DNA from: Aphanomyces cochlioides
Lineage: Eukaryota; Oomycota; Saprolegniomycetes; Saprolegniales; Verrucalvaceae
Reading direction: 5' to 3'
Assembly: GCA_019828595.1 (NCBI GenBank)
Contig: JAHQRK010000035.1
Span: 310,001-374,000 of the forward strand
DNA: 64,000 nt
The notes under the pieces were generated by a model. That model saw nothing but the letters and a program-made list of their open reading frames with translations. It searched no databases and was not told the origin of the DNA. Below, one piece after another: positions 21,432 to 32,333 of this stretch. The position numbers and the translations under genes were made by a program. Every line of letters begins with the position of its first letter. The stretch's first letter is position 1.

Positions 21432-22177
21432 TGTGGGAACGGGAATGTAGGTCGTAGCCGCAAGAAAATTAGAAGGGGTTGTCGATAGACTAAATCTTGG
21501 GTGGGATCAAGGTCAACGCAGACACCAGGAGCAGCAAGCAAGGTTGATGGAGGGCAAGGTCGGGCAGAAGGTTGGGGTCGGATTCTTCCTTGGAGGCACG
21601 TAGGGACACTCGCGTATGCGTGAGACTTCGGAAGAGGTTGTACTGTGGCCCAAGTACTACGTCTAGCTGCGGCTGACGTTGATGCAGGGCAATGAGGACA
21701 GTTAACAATCGGTGTCGGCTTCTCATGAGGCAGCCGGCAGAACTCACTAAGCTGTCTTGGACTTGGATACGCTTCTGGCCACGCCGCAAACTCACAGGAT
21801 TGGTAAGCGAGGCAAAAAGAAGAGTGAATTCAAACTTAATCTATCCTGGGTTCTTGGTTTGGTTGGTCTGCGCGGCTCACGCTGTTCGAGTGTCTGGTTG
21901 AGTCGGGGGCAACACGCTGTTTGTTCAAAATGCTTGGTGGAGCAGCTTCATCGCAAAGTCTGGGGATCCATTCGGTGGCCATCTGGTGGAGTCTGACTCC
22001 ATGTGGTCTCCGATATCTTAGAGTTTGCATGGTGCATGGGGACGGCTGGTTTGCTTGACTAAACTGCAGAATCTTGCTAAGGATGTGGAGTCCAAGACAT
22101 ACGGTTCTTCCAGTGCTGGCCCTTGGCTAGCGAGTGCACCTTGTGGTCATTGTTGGCTTCACTTTTCCGGCATCACA
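21432..22177 (-). repeat. 5' LTR of the Ty3/gypsy element
   Basis: Direct repeat of 7517-8262. It ends CACA, matching the TGTG start, and is followed by the ATTG target duplication at 22,178-22,181. Promoter elements were not resolved. Confidence 0.93.
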
Positions 22178-22371
22178 ATTGCTAAAGCCAAATTTGGCAA
22201 TCGAAGTGAAAAAACTTGAAAAAATCACGTCTTCACAGTTTGCCATTTGCTATAGCTATTTGGTAAATCTCGCCCGTTTGCCAAATCCGTTGCTAATTTG
22301 GCAATAGCAATCAAACTTCGATTTTCGAAGTTTAATGTCATCTCTTCGAGGGATAGAAAGTTGAAACTCCC

Positions 22372-23153
22372 ATGTCGAGCGGTCGTCGCGGTCCCAACTA
22401 CTCCAGTGTTGAAGAGATTGCTTTGTGCCGGGCTTGGATTCAGGTCAGTACTGACAGTGCGACAGGCATATATCAATCAAATTATGCATTTTACAAAAGA
22501 GTCAAAGAATCCTTCGACATGCGCCAGTGTAACAATAAACGGCGTCGGAAGACCGTACTACTCTAAGTCTATCTTCGCGCTTTCACACAATCTCGCACGA
22601 TGTATCAAAGTACGTGGTGTGCTTGAGAAAAGTAAGGGGTTCTAACGGCATGGGCCTAAGTGGCACAAGTGAGGAGGATATTCGACTCTCCGCTACCAAA
22701 CTTTATGAGTCTCGAAAGGAAAATGGTCGGTTTAAATTTTTTGACTGCTGGAAAGTGCTCCGCGACGAGCCAAAGTGGCAAGAATGGATGGACAGCACCA
22801 CGAAGCCGGACGAGCCCAAAGTTGTCAAGCGTCCCAGCTCTGACCAAGAAGTCGACTTGAGCAGCGAATCGGATAAAGCCATCCAACGACCAACTGGCAT
22901 GAAAAGGGCTAAGAGCGAAAAGGCTCAAGAGCTTCTGTTAGTTCGACAAGTGCGAGCTACTGAAGCCATGGTGGACAACGCAAAAGCAAGAATTCAAGTG
23001 GCCCAAGAACAAAATGATATTCAAGTCTTTTCGATGAGATTTGATCCAAGCGATGAACAAGCCGCTGAATTTCTGAAGCTCAAGCGCGAAAATATCCTGC
23101 AGCGTCTTCGCTCTACTCAAAGTAAGGTCATTGATAACGAAGCTACAGTCTAG
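22372..23153 (+). pseudogene. Harbinger-associated Myb/trihelix-like DNA-binding protein
   Basis: The plus-strand pieces read MSSGRRGPNYSSVEEIALCR with AWIQVSTDSATGIYQSNYAF (22,372-22,566). A second piece in another frame reads RPYYSKSIFALSHNLARCIK. The third, 22,650-23,153, reads LSGTSEEDIRLSATKLYESR, FFDCWKVLRDEPKWQEWM and a charged helical tail (LLLVRQVRATEAMVDNAKAR). This order (LCxAW, S-x-D...G, trihelix core, cW..L...pKW) is that of the Myb-like partner protein of plant and stramenopile PIF/Harbinger elements. It helps the nuclease reach the nucleus and bind the ends. Frame changes near 22,545 and 22,640 break it, although one could be an intron. The gene is divergent in orientation to the nuclease, as is common for this family. 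Confidence 0.75.
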
Positions 23154-23285
23154 TATCTCATTCAATTAATGCGTGTAATAAATTTCAATTCATTGAATTA
23201 TCGTCATTGTGAAAGATCTATGATCTAGTTTTAATTTTCTCAATCACTCTTGCCAATGTCGACACCGCGCCTGTACCATAAATGT

Positions 23286-24381
23286 TCAATCTCGGCGTAA
23301 GCTTGCATGGTGCTCTGAGTCGCGTAGTTTTAGATCATTGCAGATCATATTGTCAATGGTCAAAGCCTGTATTGGACTCGAGCGATAAACTTGAAAGACT
23401 GGCACTGTATAGTCGGCCTGGTTGGCAATGTCAAAAAGATAGTCGTTGGCGTCCTCTCTATCTCGCTGATCCTCTACTATCATATTATGAAGAATAATGC
23501 ATGCTTTCATGACGGTTCCAATGGCATTTACACTCCATAGACGACAGGGAAGGTCTAATATGCGCCACCTCGCTGTAAGTACTCCAAACGCACGTTCCAC
23601 GTTCTTTCTTGCTGCTTCATGCATCGTACTAAAGTGCCTTTCCTTTGCCGTCGACGGCTGACTGATTGACTTCACAAACACAGCCCAGTCGGGATAGATA
23701 CCATCGGCCAACAAGTAAGCATTGTTGTAGCGCTTACCTAGTGTTTATGAGCACTATGTATCAATTCTTTCATTACCATTGACGGCAAACGACACTGACG
23801 GTGCAGTTCCACGCAGTATGCCGTCAAACACGTCCGATCGTTCGAGTACATTGAGGTCGTTAAGCGAACCAGGCGCACCGAACTGGCAATGCCAGATCCA
23901 TAAGTCTTTGTCTGACCATGCCTCAAGAATAATTGTTGGCTTCTTGCTTTTGCCTGTATACTGTCCAGCGTGAGCAGTGGGGCACTTGTTCCATAACCAA
24001 TGCATGCACGATTGAGCCTATCATGCCGATAAAGCCTCTCTTCTCATTCATAGATAGTAGCCTTTCAATGGCATCATCACTGGGATCACGCAGATATTCA
24101 TCGCCAAAGGTAGTAATCACTGTTTCGCACAAATTCTTCAAAGACTTAAGAGACGCAGCTTCACTCAGCTCAAGGTTTTCATCTAATGCGTCTGCCGCAC
24201 CACCATAGGCAAGCATTCTTAAAGCCGCAGTGACTTTAATAAGCGGGGGTACACCTTGCTTTCGAGCAGCATTCACCTTGGGTGTGAAGTAGTCGTTGTG
24301 AGACGTGACAGTGTTGAGTACTCGACGAAACACAGCCTTACTCATTATGAATCGTAGTCGAAAATCCTCGTCTGTATACAC
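23286..24381 (-). pseudogene. PIF/Harbinger DDE transposase with intron and frameshift at the first catalytic Asp
   Basis: The minus strand reads MYTDEDFRLRFIMSKAVFRR (the start codon at 24,381 may not be the true one), then GGAADALDENLELSEAASLK and NEKRGFIGMIGSI. At 24,005-24,020 the frame slips. In-frame family members would read G-S-I-D-C-M-H-W, but here the Asp codon is damaged, and the other frame resumes with CMHWLWNKCPTAHAGQYTGK and GAPGSLNDLNVL (second Asp). A 39-nt GT-AG intron (23,738-23,776) then joins AVNG to KRYNNAYLLADGIYPDWAVF in frame. The last part has ERAFGVLTARW with the catalytic Glu. Apart from the slip the nuclease is nearly complete. Its substrate is the element's own ends, with a TWA target. 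Confidence 0.88.
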
Positions 24382-24647
24382 GGGGTTTGTTCCAAAGTAT
24401 TGAGCTCAAGAAGCCGAGCCTGTCGAGCAGCAGGATTGCGTCGTTTGTTTGGGGCTCTCCTCTGGTGTGTTCGTTTGACCCCCGCACTTCCCAGGTAATG
24501 GTCCAGCACTCCAAGGCACGACATGAACATTTCCTCGTCATATTCATGAGCTCATTCAAGTTCATTGAGGAGTTTGCTCGACTCATGCCTTGACAGTTGA
24601 CTCGAAAAGATCGATAATGTGCGTGCAGTTACAAACGCTTTAGCAAC

Positions 24648-27600
24648 TACTTACCATTTACTCACCTCTTGCGAATGTTTTGCGAACTGACAATTGATTG
24701 GATCATTTTTGAGACATTCAAGCCAGATTTTACAATCGACAACACCCACAATCAGCGTAGAAGTACTGTAACAGCTACTGTTTATATGCATCGATGTGGA
24801 TGCTCTTCCTCACTGACATTGCTGGCTTTCAAGTTTGCTTGACTCAAAGAAAGGAGAGAAAAAGCATTCAGTTGTCTTTTTTGTCATGCCTGCTTCAGAA
24901 ACATGAAGTGTGTATTTGCCTGTCGTTCTTCTGTTCTCGCTCAAGTTGATCCGTCTTTTGACAGTGCGTCTCATGAATTGCTGATTGAACGGCAGGCACC
25001 TCGAATCGACGACTACGATTGCTTTGAGTTGTCATAACAAAGGCAAGTGAGTGAGCTGAATGTGACGACTTACCGCTTCAGACAAAAGCGTGTCGAGTCA
25101 GTGGTTGATAATGATCTCAATTGAATACAAATGATGCGTTCTCTATGAATTGATTGTGCTGGACATTCCGAACAACATGGATGACGATGCACGATGCATG
25201 TACTGAATCATGTTCCTCATGTTTGACAATCTTGGAAGCACGATCTCTCGAGTAAATCTGTTGTGTGATTTTGCGTGTCTTATGGCATCCGAATGATATC
25301 CAAGAATTTCAGATTCTTCATGAAGACGCACTGCCTACAGTATTGACAATGCTCATGCCCATGCTGCTATAGATAAGACAAACACACCAATTTACTCAGT
25401 GACCAAGTTGTACAATATAGATGGGTTATTGAGAAGCCTTCTTTAACAAATCGTAGATTGTATGATACGACATCTCGTCCACTCGGCGCTGAACAACTTG
25501 TCTATCATTGCAAGTTTGAAAAACTTTGCTGCATAGCTGATTGAAGCACGATTGGAACAACAAGTCACGTGCTTGCTGGCTCATTTTGACAATGTCAGGC
25601 TCATTTAAATTTGTGCAAGACAAAAGTTCTCGCATGACGGTTGATGCTTTGGAAAAGTTAACCTTCTCCGAGTTTTGCTGGAAATCGCGACGGCGTAGTT
25701 TTCTCAAAGGAACGGCATTGTCGACTGAGCGACCAGACCACCACATTGTCCACAAATCATAAGTTTTACTCGTTGGACATCGAACCTTTGCAGATGCTAG
25801 GCCTTGGTTCAGAGGTGTTACCGTCGAAGTTTGTGTTGGGCAAGGAGTTGGGGTGTTGGACTCATTTTGATTTCCTTGATAACTTTGCTGTGAGCTGAGG
25901 TCTGACAGGAGATTTTGCCGCATTTGCTCCATGGCATCATGCAACATGTCGTTAGTAATTGGAGCCACTGCAGGTAACTGATGCCTTTCAGACACACGCT
26001 GTGAAATTCTGTCGGGCATATCATTCAGGATAAATGATTGCAGACACTCTAGAGTGTCCTCCAAACATTTTAGCCGTTGCAAAAGCAATGTATAGGGAGG
26101 AATACCAGACGCAGACAAATTCGCTTCCTCGTCGTTTAAGACGCCAAGACGGGCTTTCTCCTCAAGAGTCTCCAAAAAGCCAGATTGCCATACGTTCGAA
26201 GAAAAGATCGGATGCTTTGGATGGAGATTCAGACTGAGCCAATTTCGTTGATAACCAAAGACGCCAAAAGAAAGGGGGCAACACTGTGAAAGCACTGTGG
26301 GTAGAAGGAACGATATCCTGGAAGAATTTTTTCCCAGTCTTGTGGACTGAGTGGCGAACCTTTAAAATGGGGAGGAAGTACACCAAAGTCAGAACTATTC
26401 ATATTTAAGCCTATAAACATGTTTGAGTCGTGTGCAAATCGCTCTCTCTACCTGCAGCAGCCCGTCCAACGAATTGATCACCACCAGAACCCTAACAAAT
26501 GTACCGACCTTGAACATTTCCTAAACTCCATCCGGCTCTCAGCCAAACTGACACTGATTGTGGCCCTCCAGGAGAGCCTGACACGGACGACGCTACCCCT
26601 TTCCGAAATGAATGAGTCCCAACCTCTGTTGCAGTTGGACCCATGGATGCAATGTCATCTCCATAAGCAGCAGAAATTTTAGCAAGCCATTTTGAGAAAC
26701 GCTCTTGAGAATTTGAACCAAGAAGGAGTGTTGTCGAGCCACTCGTGGGCATTCCCCTCGTGAACACGAGTAAAGAAAGACTACAAAAGCATAGTGTAAA
26801 GACACACTTGTTAACCATCATGAAACCTTAAAATAGGGCAAATCCAAGGACAGGAAGGATTGGCATAAACATGCTTTGGAGAACAACTAGTCCCTTCTTG
26901 ATCATTTTTCGTCCTCCCAAACTGCACCAAAAGTGCGTCGCCAACAAAATCATAGAGAATATAACGATGCGCAAATATCACCTTCCCATGACATGTTGTC
27001 TAAACGAATAGATGCGACGGAAGCAGCACGAGCGATTAAATTCCAGCACATAACTAAAGAAACATGGGCAGTCGTGCTGAGGGCGAAATCACTCTCTGCC
27101 GTCAACGCTTTTTCAGACAAAAACAAGAAACCTGTGCAGCGTAAACTATCCTAAGAAGCTGAATGACTGACCTGCTGGTGACATTGGAGACTTTCCTTCA
27201 CCAATTGGCATTTGACCCCCTTCTTTGAGAAGCGCAATCTTACGTTTGTATCCACTGGAAAAGTCTGGTTAAAGCTTAGATCCATTTGATAACACTAGAA
27301 CGAGTTACCTTTGAGTAAGATGTTTAAGTCGGACGAAAGAATCTTATCCGCCTCTTTGTACAGATATTTGATCGCACTCTTACAGGCGTTGATTGTTGAA
27401 TACGTATTGTACTTCCTTGGAACGATCTCATTGCCATCTTTATCGCGCTTCACTGACGCGTAGTCGAGATAGGCCTCACAAACCTCCAGGGTCAAAGGCA
27501 ACTGGATCTCCGAGTTCACAACAAACTGAGGAAACGAGGCCAAGAGGAATCTCTTCATCCTCTGAATATAGAAATTGTATTGCGCACGTGTGTCGTCGAC

Positions 27601-27955
27601 GAGGCGTAGCGTGACGACACTGCGCGTCGGGTCTAACGCATTCAACTCGCGATTTCGTCCAGTTCTTGGCATTCGGAAATGCCAACTGTGTCCAGAATCG
27701 TTATACTAGGAAGTTCAACAAATTTGTAACCTAACTAGGATATCCGGATAAAAGCATTCGTTTTCATTCGTAAAAGCGGTGTATCTACAAGATACATCGT
27801 ACCAATACAAAATGGAAGTCAATTGCGTGACATCAAGACTGATACGTTACTTTTACGAATACTCTCCATTCGCTGTCCGATGTACCATTCGGAAAGTCAT
27901 TCGCTTTGCATTCGTCAACGGGTACTATTTAGAGTATTTGTCAATTTACCGTCGT
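24648..27955. repeat. Left arm of ~7-kb inverted repeat (Crypton copy 1)
   Basis: Reverse complement of 28,334-31,611. Outer ends match from TACTTACCATTTACTCACC (24,648) inward. Paired positions sum to 56,259 in the outer part and 56,258 in the inner part, so there is a 1-nt deletion in this arm (near 26,254). A 31-nt segment near 27,870-27,905, flanked by CATTCGCT on both sides, is present here and absent from the other arm. Only a handful of substitutions are seen otherwise. Confidence 0.95.
25426..27672 (-). pseudogene. Crypton-like tyrosine recombinase, left-arm copy (frameshifted)
   Basis: Same gene as the right-arm copy at 28,586-30,833, read on the minus strand, starting MPRTGRNRELNALDPTRSVV. 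Besides defects shared with the other copy, it has its own 1-nt deletion: ...LLASLV is followed by INEIG instead of YQRNWLSLN, which separates the C-terminal domain (26,295-25,426) from the rest. A few amino-acid differences from the right copy are visible, for example GPTATEV here and GPTTTEV there. See the right-arm entry for domains. Confidence 0.82.
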
Positions 27956-28333
27956 GGGATTGTGAGATGTGCCATGAATCACTCTCCAACAATTTGATAC
28001 CTTTCACAATTAATATGATGAATTATAAGAGTAATATATGACTTTGGCGCCACTTTAAAACATGGTGGCAGAGTAAGGAGGACAGAAAATCACCAATTAA
28101 GCAATATAAGGGTGACATGGAAAATTAAACAGCCTCATTGATGGCGACTTCTGTGCTGTTGTTGGGTGAATGCTTCCGTCCAACGCAGCATATTATAAAC
28201 TGTATTACACAATGTACTTTGTCCGTATGACCATATAAAAATATTGAAGTTGTATCTTCAGTAAATAATACCTTTGGGACTAAATATATTGAAGCATCTT
28301 GAACATATTAATGTAAAGAGGTTTCACGATCTT
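27956..28333. other. Spacer of the Crypton inverted repeat
   Basis: About 378 bp of unique AT-rich sequence between the arms. No gene is visible. Its presence means the arms are not a simple end-to-end reversal. Confidence 0.7.
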
Positions 28334-31300
28334 ACGACGGTAAATTGACAAATACTCTAAATAGTACCCGTTGACGAATGCAAAGCGAATGGAGAGTATT
28401 CGTAAAAGTAACGTATCAGTCTTGATGTCACGCAATTGACTTCCATTTTGTATTGGTACGATGTATCTTGTAGATACACCGCTTTTACGAATGAAAACGA
28501 ATGCTTTTATCCGGATATCCTAGTTAGGTTACAAATTTGTTGAACTTCCTAGTATAACGATTCTGGACACAGTTGGCATTTCCGAATGCCAAGAACTGGA
28601 CGAAATCGCGAGTTGAATGCGTTAGACCCGACGCGCAGTGTCGTCACGCTGCGCCTCGTCGACGACACACGTGCGCAATACAATTTCTATATTCAGAGGA
28701 TGAAGAGATTCCTCTTGGCCTCGTTTCCTCAGTTTGTTGTGAACTCGGAGATCCAGTTGCCTTTGACCCTGGAGGTTTGTGAGGCCTATCTCGACTACGC
28801 GTCAGTGAAGCGCGATAAAGATGGCAATGAGATCGTTCCAAGGAAGTACAATACGTATTCAACAATCAACGCCTGTAAGAGTGCGATCAAATATCTGTAC
28901 AAAGAGGCGGATAAGATTCTTTCGTCCGACTTAAACATCTTACTCAAAGGTAACTCGTTCTAGTGTTATCAAATGGATCTAAGCTTTAACCAGACTTTTC
29001 CAGTGGATACAAACGTAAGATTGCGCTTCTCAAAGAAGGGGGTCAAATGCCAATTGGTGAAGGAAAGTCTCCAATGTCACCAGCAGGTCAGTCATTCAGC
29101 TTCTTAGGATAGTTTACGCTGCACAGGTTTCTTGTTTTTGTCTGAAAAAGCGTTGACGGCAGAGAGTGATTTCGCCCTCAGCACGACTGCCCATGTTTCT
29201 TTAGTTATGTGCTGGAATTTAATCGCTCGTGCTGCTTCCGTCGCATCTATTCGTTTAGACAACATGTCATGGGAAGGTGTTATTTGCGCATCGTTATATT
29301 CTCTATGATTTTGTTGGCGACGCACTTTTGGTGCAGTTTGGGAGGACGAAAAATGATCAAGAAGGGACTAGTTGTTCTCCAAAGCATGTTTATGCCAATC
29401 CTTCCTGTCCTTGGATTTGCCCTATTTTAAGGTTTCATGATGGTTAACAAGTGTGTCTTTACACTATGCTTTTGTAGTCTTTCTTTACTCGTGTTCACGA
29501 GGGGAATGCCCACGAGTGGCTCGACAACACTCCTTCTTGGTTCAAATTCTCAAGAGCGTTTCTCAAAATGGCTTGCCAAAATTTCTGCTGCTTATGGAGA
29601 TGACATTGCATCCATGGGTCCAACTACAACAGAGGTTGGGACTCATTCATTTCGGAAAGGGGTAGCGTCGTCCGTGTCAGGCTCTCCTGGAGGGCCACAA
29701 TCAGTGTCAGTTTGGCTGAGAGCCGGATGGAGTTTAGGAAATGTTCAAGGTCGGTACATTTGTTAGGGTTCTGGTGGTGATCAATTCGTTGGACGGGCTG
29801 CTGCAGGTAGAGAGAGCGATTTGCACACGACTCAAACATGTTTATAGGCTTAAATATGAATAGTTCTGACTTTGGTGTACTTCCTCCCCATTTTAAAGGT
29901 TCGCCACTCAGTCCACAAGACTGGGAAAAAATTCTTCCAGGATATCGTTCCTTCTACCCACAGTGCTTTCACAGTGTTGCCCCCTTTCTTTTGGCGTCTT
30001 TGGTTTATCAACGAAATTGGCTCAGTCTGAATCTCCATCCAAAGCATCCGATCTTTTCTTCGAACGTATGGCAATCTGGCTTTTTGGAGACTCTTGAGGA
30101 GAAAGCCCGTCTTGGCGTCTTAAACGACGAGGAAGCGAATTTGTCTGCGTCTGGTATTCCTCCCTATACATTGCTTTTGCAACGGCTAAAATGTTTGGAG
30201 GACACTCTAGAGTGTCTGCAATCATTTATCCTGAATGATATGCCCGACAGAATTTCACAGCGTGTGTCTGAAAGGCATCAGTTACCTGCAGTGGCTCCAA
30301 TTACTAACGACATGTTGCATGATGCCATGGAGCAAATGCGGCAAAATCTCCTGTCAGACCTCAGCTCACAGCAAAGTTATCAAGGAAATCAAAATGAGTC
30401 CAACACCCCAACTCCTTGCCCAACACAAACTTCGACGGTAACACCTCTGAACCAAGGCCTAGCATCTGCAAAGGTTCGATGTCCAACGAGTAAAACTTAT
30501 GATTTGTGGACAATGTGGTGGTCTGGTCGCTCAGTCGACAATGCCGTTCCTTTGAGAAAACTACGCCGTCGCGATTTCCAGCAAAACTCGGAGAAGGTTA
30601 ACTTTTCCAAAGCATCAACCGTCATGCGAGAACTTTTGTCTTGCACAAATTTAAATGAGCCTGACATTGTCAAAATGAGCCAGCAAGCACGTGACTTGTT
30701 GTTCCAATCGTGCTTCAATCAGCTATGCAGCAAAGTTTTTCAAACTTGCAATGATAGACAAGTTGTTCAGCGCCGAGTGGACGAGATGTCGTATCATACA
30801 ATCTACGATTTGTTAAAGAAGGCTTCTCAATAACCCATCTATATTGTACAACTTGGTCACTGAGTAAATTGGTGTGTTTGTCTTATCTATAGCAGCATGG
30901 GCATGAGCATTGTCAATACTGTAGGCAGTGCGTCTTCATGAAGAATCTGAAATTCTTGGATATCATTCGGATGCCATAAGACACGCAAAATCACACAACA
31001 GATTTACTCGAGAGATCGTGCTTCCAAGATTGTCAAACATGAGGAACATGATTCAGTACATGCATCGTGCATCGTCATCCATGTTGTTCGGAATGTCCAG
31101 CACAATCAATTCATAGAGAACGCATCATTTGTATTCAATTGAGATCATTATCAACCACTGACTCGACACGCTTTTGTCTGAAGCGGTAAGTCGTCACATT
31201 CAGCTCACTCACTTGCCTTTGTTATGACAACTCAAAGCAATCGTAGTCGTCGATTCGAGGTGCCTGCCGTTCAATCAGCAATTCATGAGACGCACTGTCA

Positions 31301-31611
31301 AAAGACGGATCAACTTGAGCGAGAACAGAAGAACGACAGGCAAATACACACTTCATGTTTCTGAAGCAGGCATGACAAAAAAGACAACTGAATGCTTTTT
31401 CTCTCCTTTCTTTGAGTCAAGCAAACTTGAAAGCCAGCAATGTCAGTGAGGAAGAGCATCCACATCGATGCATATAAACAGTAGCTGTTACAGTACTTCT
31501 ACGCTGATTGTGGGTGTTGTCGATTGTAAAATCTGGCTTGAATGTCTCAAAAATGATCCAATCAATTGTCAGTTCGCAAAACATTCGCAAGAGGTGAGTA
31601 AATGGTAAGTA
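28334..31611. repeat. Right arm of ~7-kb inverted repeat (Crypton copy 2)
   Basis: Inverted partner of 24,648-27,955, ending GGTAAGTA at 31,611. It includes the recombinase gene plus ~0.8 kb of 3' non-coding DNA. Within that is a 46-codon frame at 31,224 (MTTQSNRSRRFEVPAVQ...) of unknown meaning. Confidence 0.95.
28586..30833 (+). pseudogene. Crypton-like tyrosine recombinase, right-arm copy (least damaged)
   Basis: This is a eukaryotic tyrosine-recombinase transposon protein. N-terminal core-binding helices (MPRTGRNREL..., FPQFVVNSEIQLPLTLEVCE, 28,586-28,963) are followed by GYKRKIALLKEGGQMP after an intron. The catalytic region has the first Arg in MCWNLIARAASVASIRLDNM (about 29,210-29,270), the His-x-x-Arg in GTHSFRKGVASS (29,641-29,676) and the Tyr in NVQGRYI (29,742-29,762). 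An in-frame TAG (29,764-29,766) follows, then GSGGDQFVGRAAAG. A 41-nt intron (29,807-29,847) joins this exactly to LNMNSSDFGVLPPHF. The C-terminal half ends with a GCR1_C-like DNA-binding pattern (LWTMWWSGRSVDNAVPLRKL). Cryptons excise and integrate as circles by recombination. Frame changes around 28,960 and 29,310-29,440, plus the TAG, suggest inactivity. Confidence 0.85.
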
Positions 31612-32333
31612 CATGTAGATATTGCCTTTTCAGTCAGAATATGGACTCGTGTGCCTATTGGTCAATTGTATCGATCTATATTTTGTATTAAAATTTGTAT
31701 ACCATACAATGGTCAAAAGGAATTTTATCCCTTCCGTGTTTCGCCGCGAATTGATTGCTTTCGCCGTATGCAAACAGCACGCCCACAAGAACACTGTCAT
31801 GCATGAGCTTTATGCGCACTATTACCTTGGAATGAAGAGGGCCGACGTCAATCTCAACTGTACCAACAATATGAACCTGCCTGCCAATTTGACACCCACT
31901 AATGTTGATACAGTTTCTTCATATATCTTGATCCATTTGATTCAACATGGATCAAGATATATGAAGAGACTGGTGCTGTTGCTTTCTCGCCCACAAATGG
32001 TGTCTTTGACTAACATGTCCGTCCGTAGAGAATAGATTCGACGAGGACTGATCAGAGAGGGCTGGCGACGATCGCGTGGGGTAAGCTGGCAGACTCGCAA
32101 GGAAAATGATTGGTTGAATTATTTGGTATTCAAGCCTCTGATTGGACCAAATCCATCTGTCTATTCTTGTGCTTCGTCTGCTTTCCACGGTTAAATGAGT
32201 TGTATTAACATTATTTTTGAGCAAAGGCCCTATTGACTTACTAATTTGCCTCGTACTGTATAAATAGAGTTTGGTAAACAGAATATGGCAAAGTGGTCAT
32301 TGAACAGGAGTTGGAGTGAACCGTCATGCTCAC
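31612..32333. other. Unassigned segment between Crypton palindrome and LINE
   Basis: It holds an open frame 31,622-32,035 (internal Met: MVKRNFIPSVFRRELIAFAV..., HELYAHYYLGMKRADVN) with no domain I recognise, and the hairpin listed next. It may be the remainder of a repeat cut by the palindrome. Confidence 0.4.
31916..31967. repeat. 20-bp perfect inverted repeat with 12-nt loop
   Basis: TCTTCATATATCTTGATCCA (31,916-31,935) pairs perfectly with its reverse complement at 31,948-31,967. The 12-nt loop is TTTGATTCAACA. A strong stem-loop within otherwise unexplained DNA. Confidence 0.9.

Larger units (their letters stand above)
7517..22177 (-). mobile_element. Ty3/gypsy-type LTR retrotransposon, 14.66 kb, with antisense accessory genes
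   Basis: Two ~746-bp direct repeats (TGTGGG...CA) enclose gag, protease, RT/RNase H and integrase, all on the minus strand and in Ty3/gypsy order. A 4-bp duplication ATTG flanks the element (7513-7516 and 22,178-22,181). A primer-binding-site-like motif lies 2 nt inside the 5' LTR. The element is about twice the usual length because ~6 kb between integrase and 3' LTR holds two plus-strand (antisense) genes plus a nested DDE transposon. LTR divergence is low (about seven differences seen by eye), so the insertion is recent, although the coding frames are broken in several places. Confidence 0.93.
7485..24647. mobile_element. PIF/Harbinger element, interrupted by a Ty3/gypsy insertion and truncated at its right end
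   Basis: The left end is taken at 7485 (TTA then GAGCATCCGTACCAG), fitting the TWA target preference of PIF/Harbinger. The subterminal motif TTTGCTAAATTGG next to it recurs as GCTAATTTGGCAA-type repeats at 22,178-22,320, which ties both flanks of the retrotransposon to one element. The body (22,178-24,647) carries the two usual genes, a Myb/trihelix-like protein on plus and a DDE nuclease on minus. The matching right terminal repeat is missing; sequence switches abruptly to the Crypton palindrome at 24,648. Boundaries are inferred. Confidence 0.6.

Noticed and set aside
21490..22030. Open frames inside the LTRs (for example 101 codons on minus)
   Set aside because: Identical in both LTRs only because the LTRs are copies; no domain and no coding bias.
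7517..22177. Integrated virus rather than retrotransposon
   Set aside because: gag, protease, RT/RNase H and integrase in Ty3/gypsy order with LTRs; no envelope-like gene with signal peptide and membrane anchor. The extra genes are antisense and soluble-looking.
24648..31611. Composite bacterial-type transposon with inverted IS copies
   Set aside because: The arms encode a Crypton-like eukaryotic tyrosine recombinase with introns, not IS transposases, and the spacer holds no gene.
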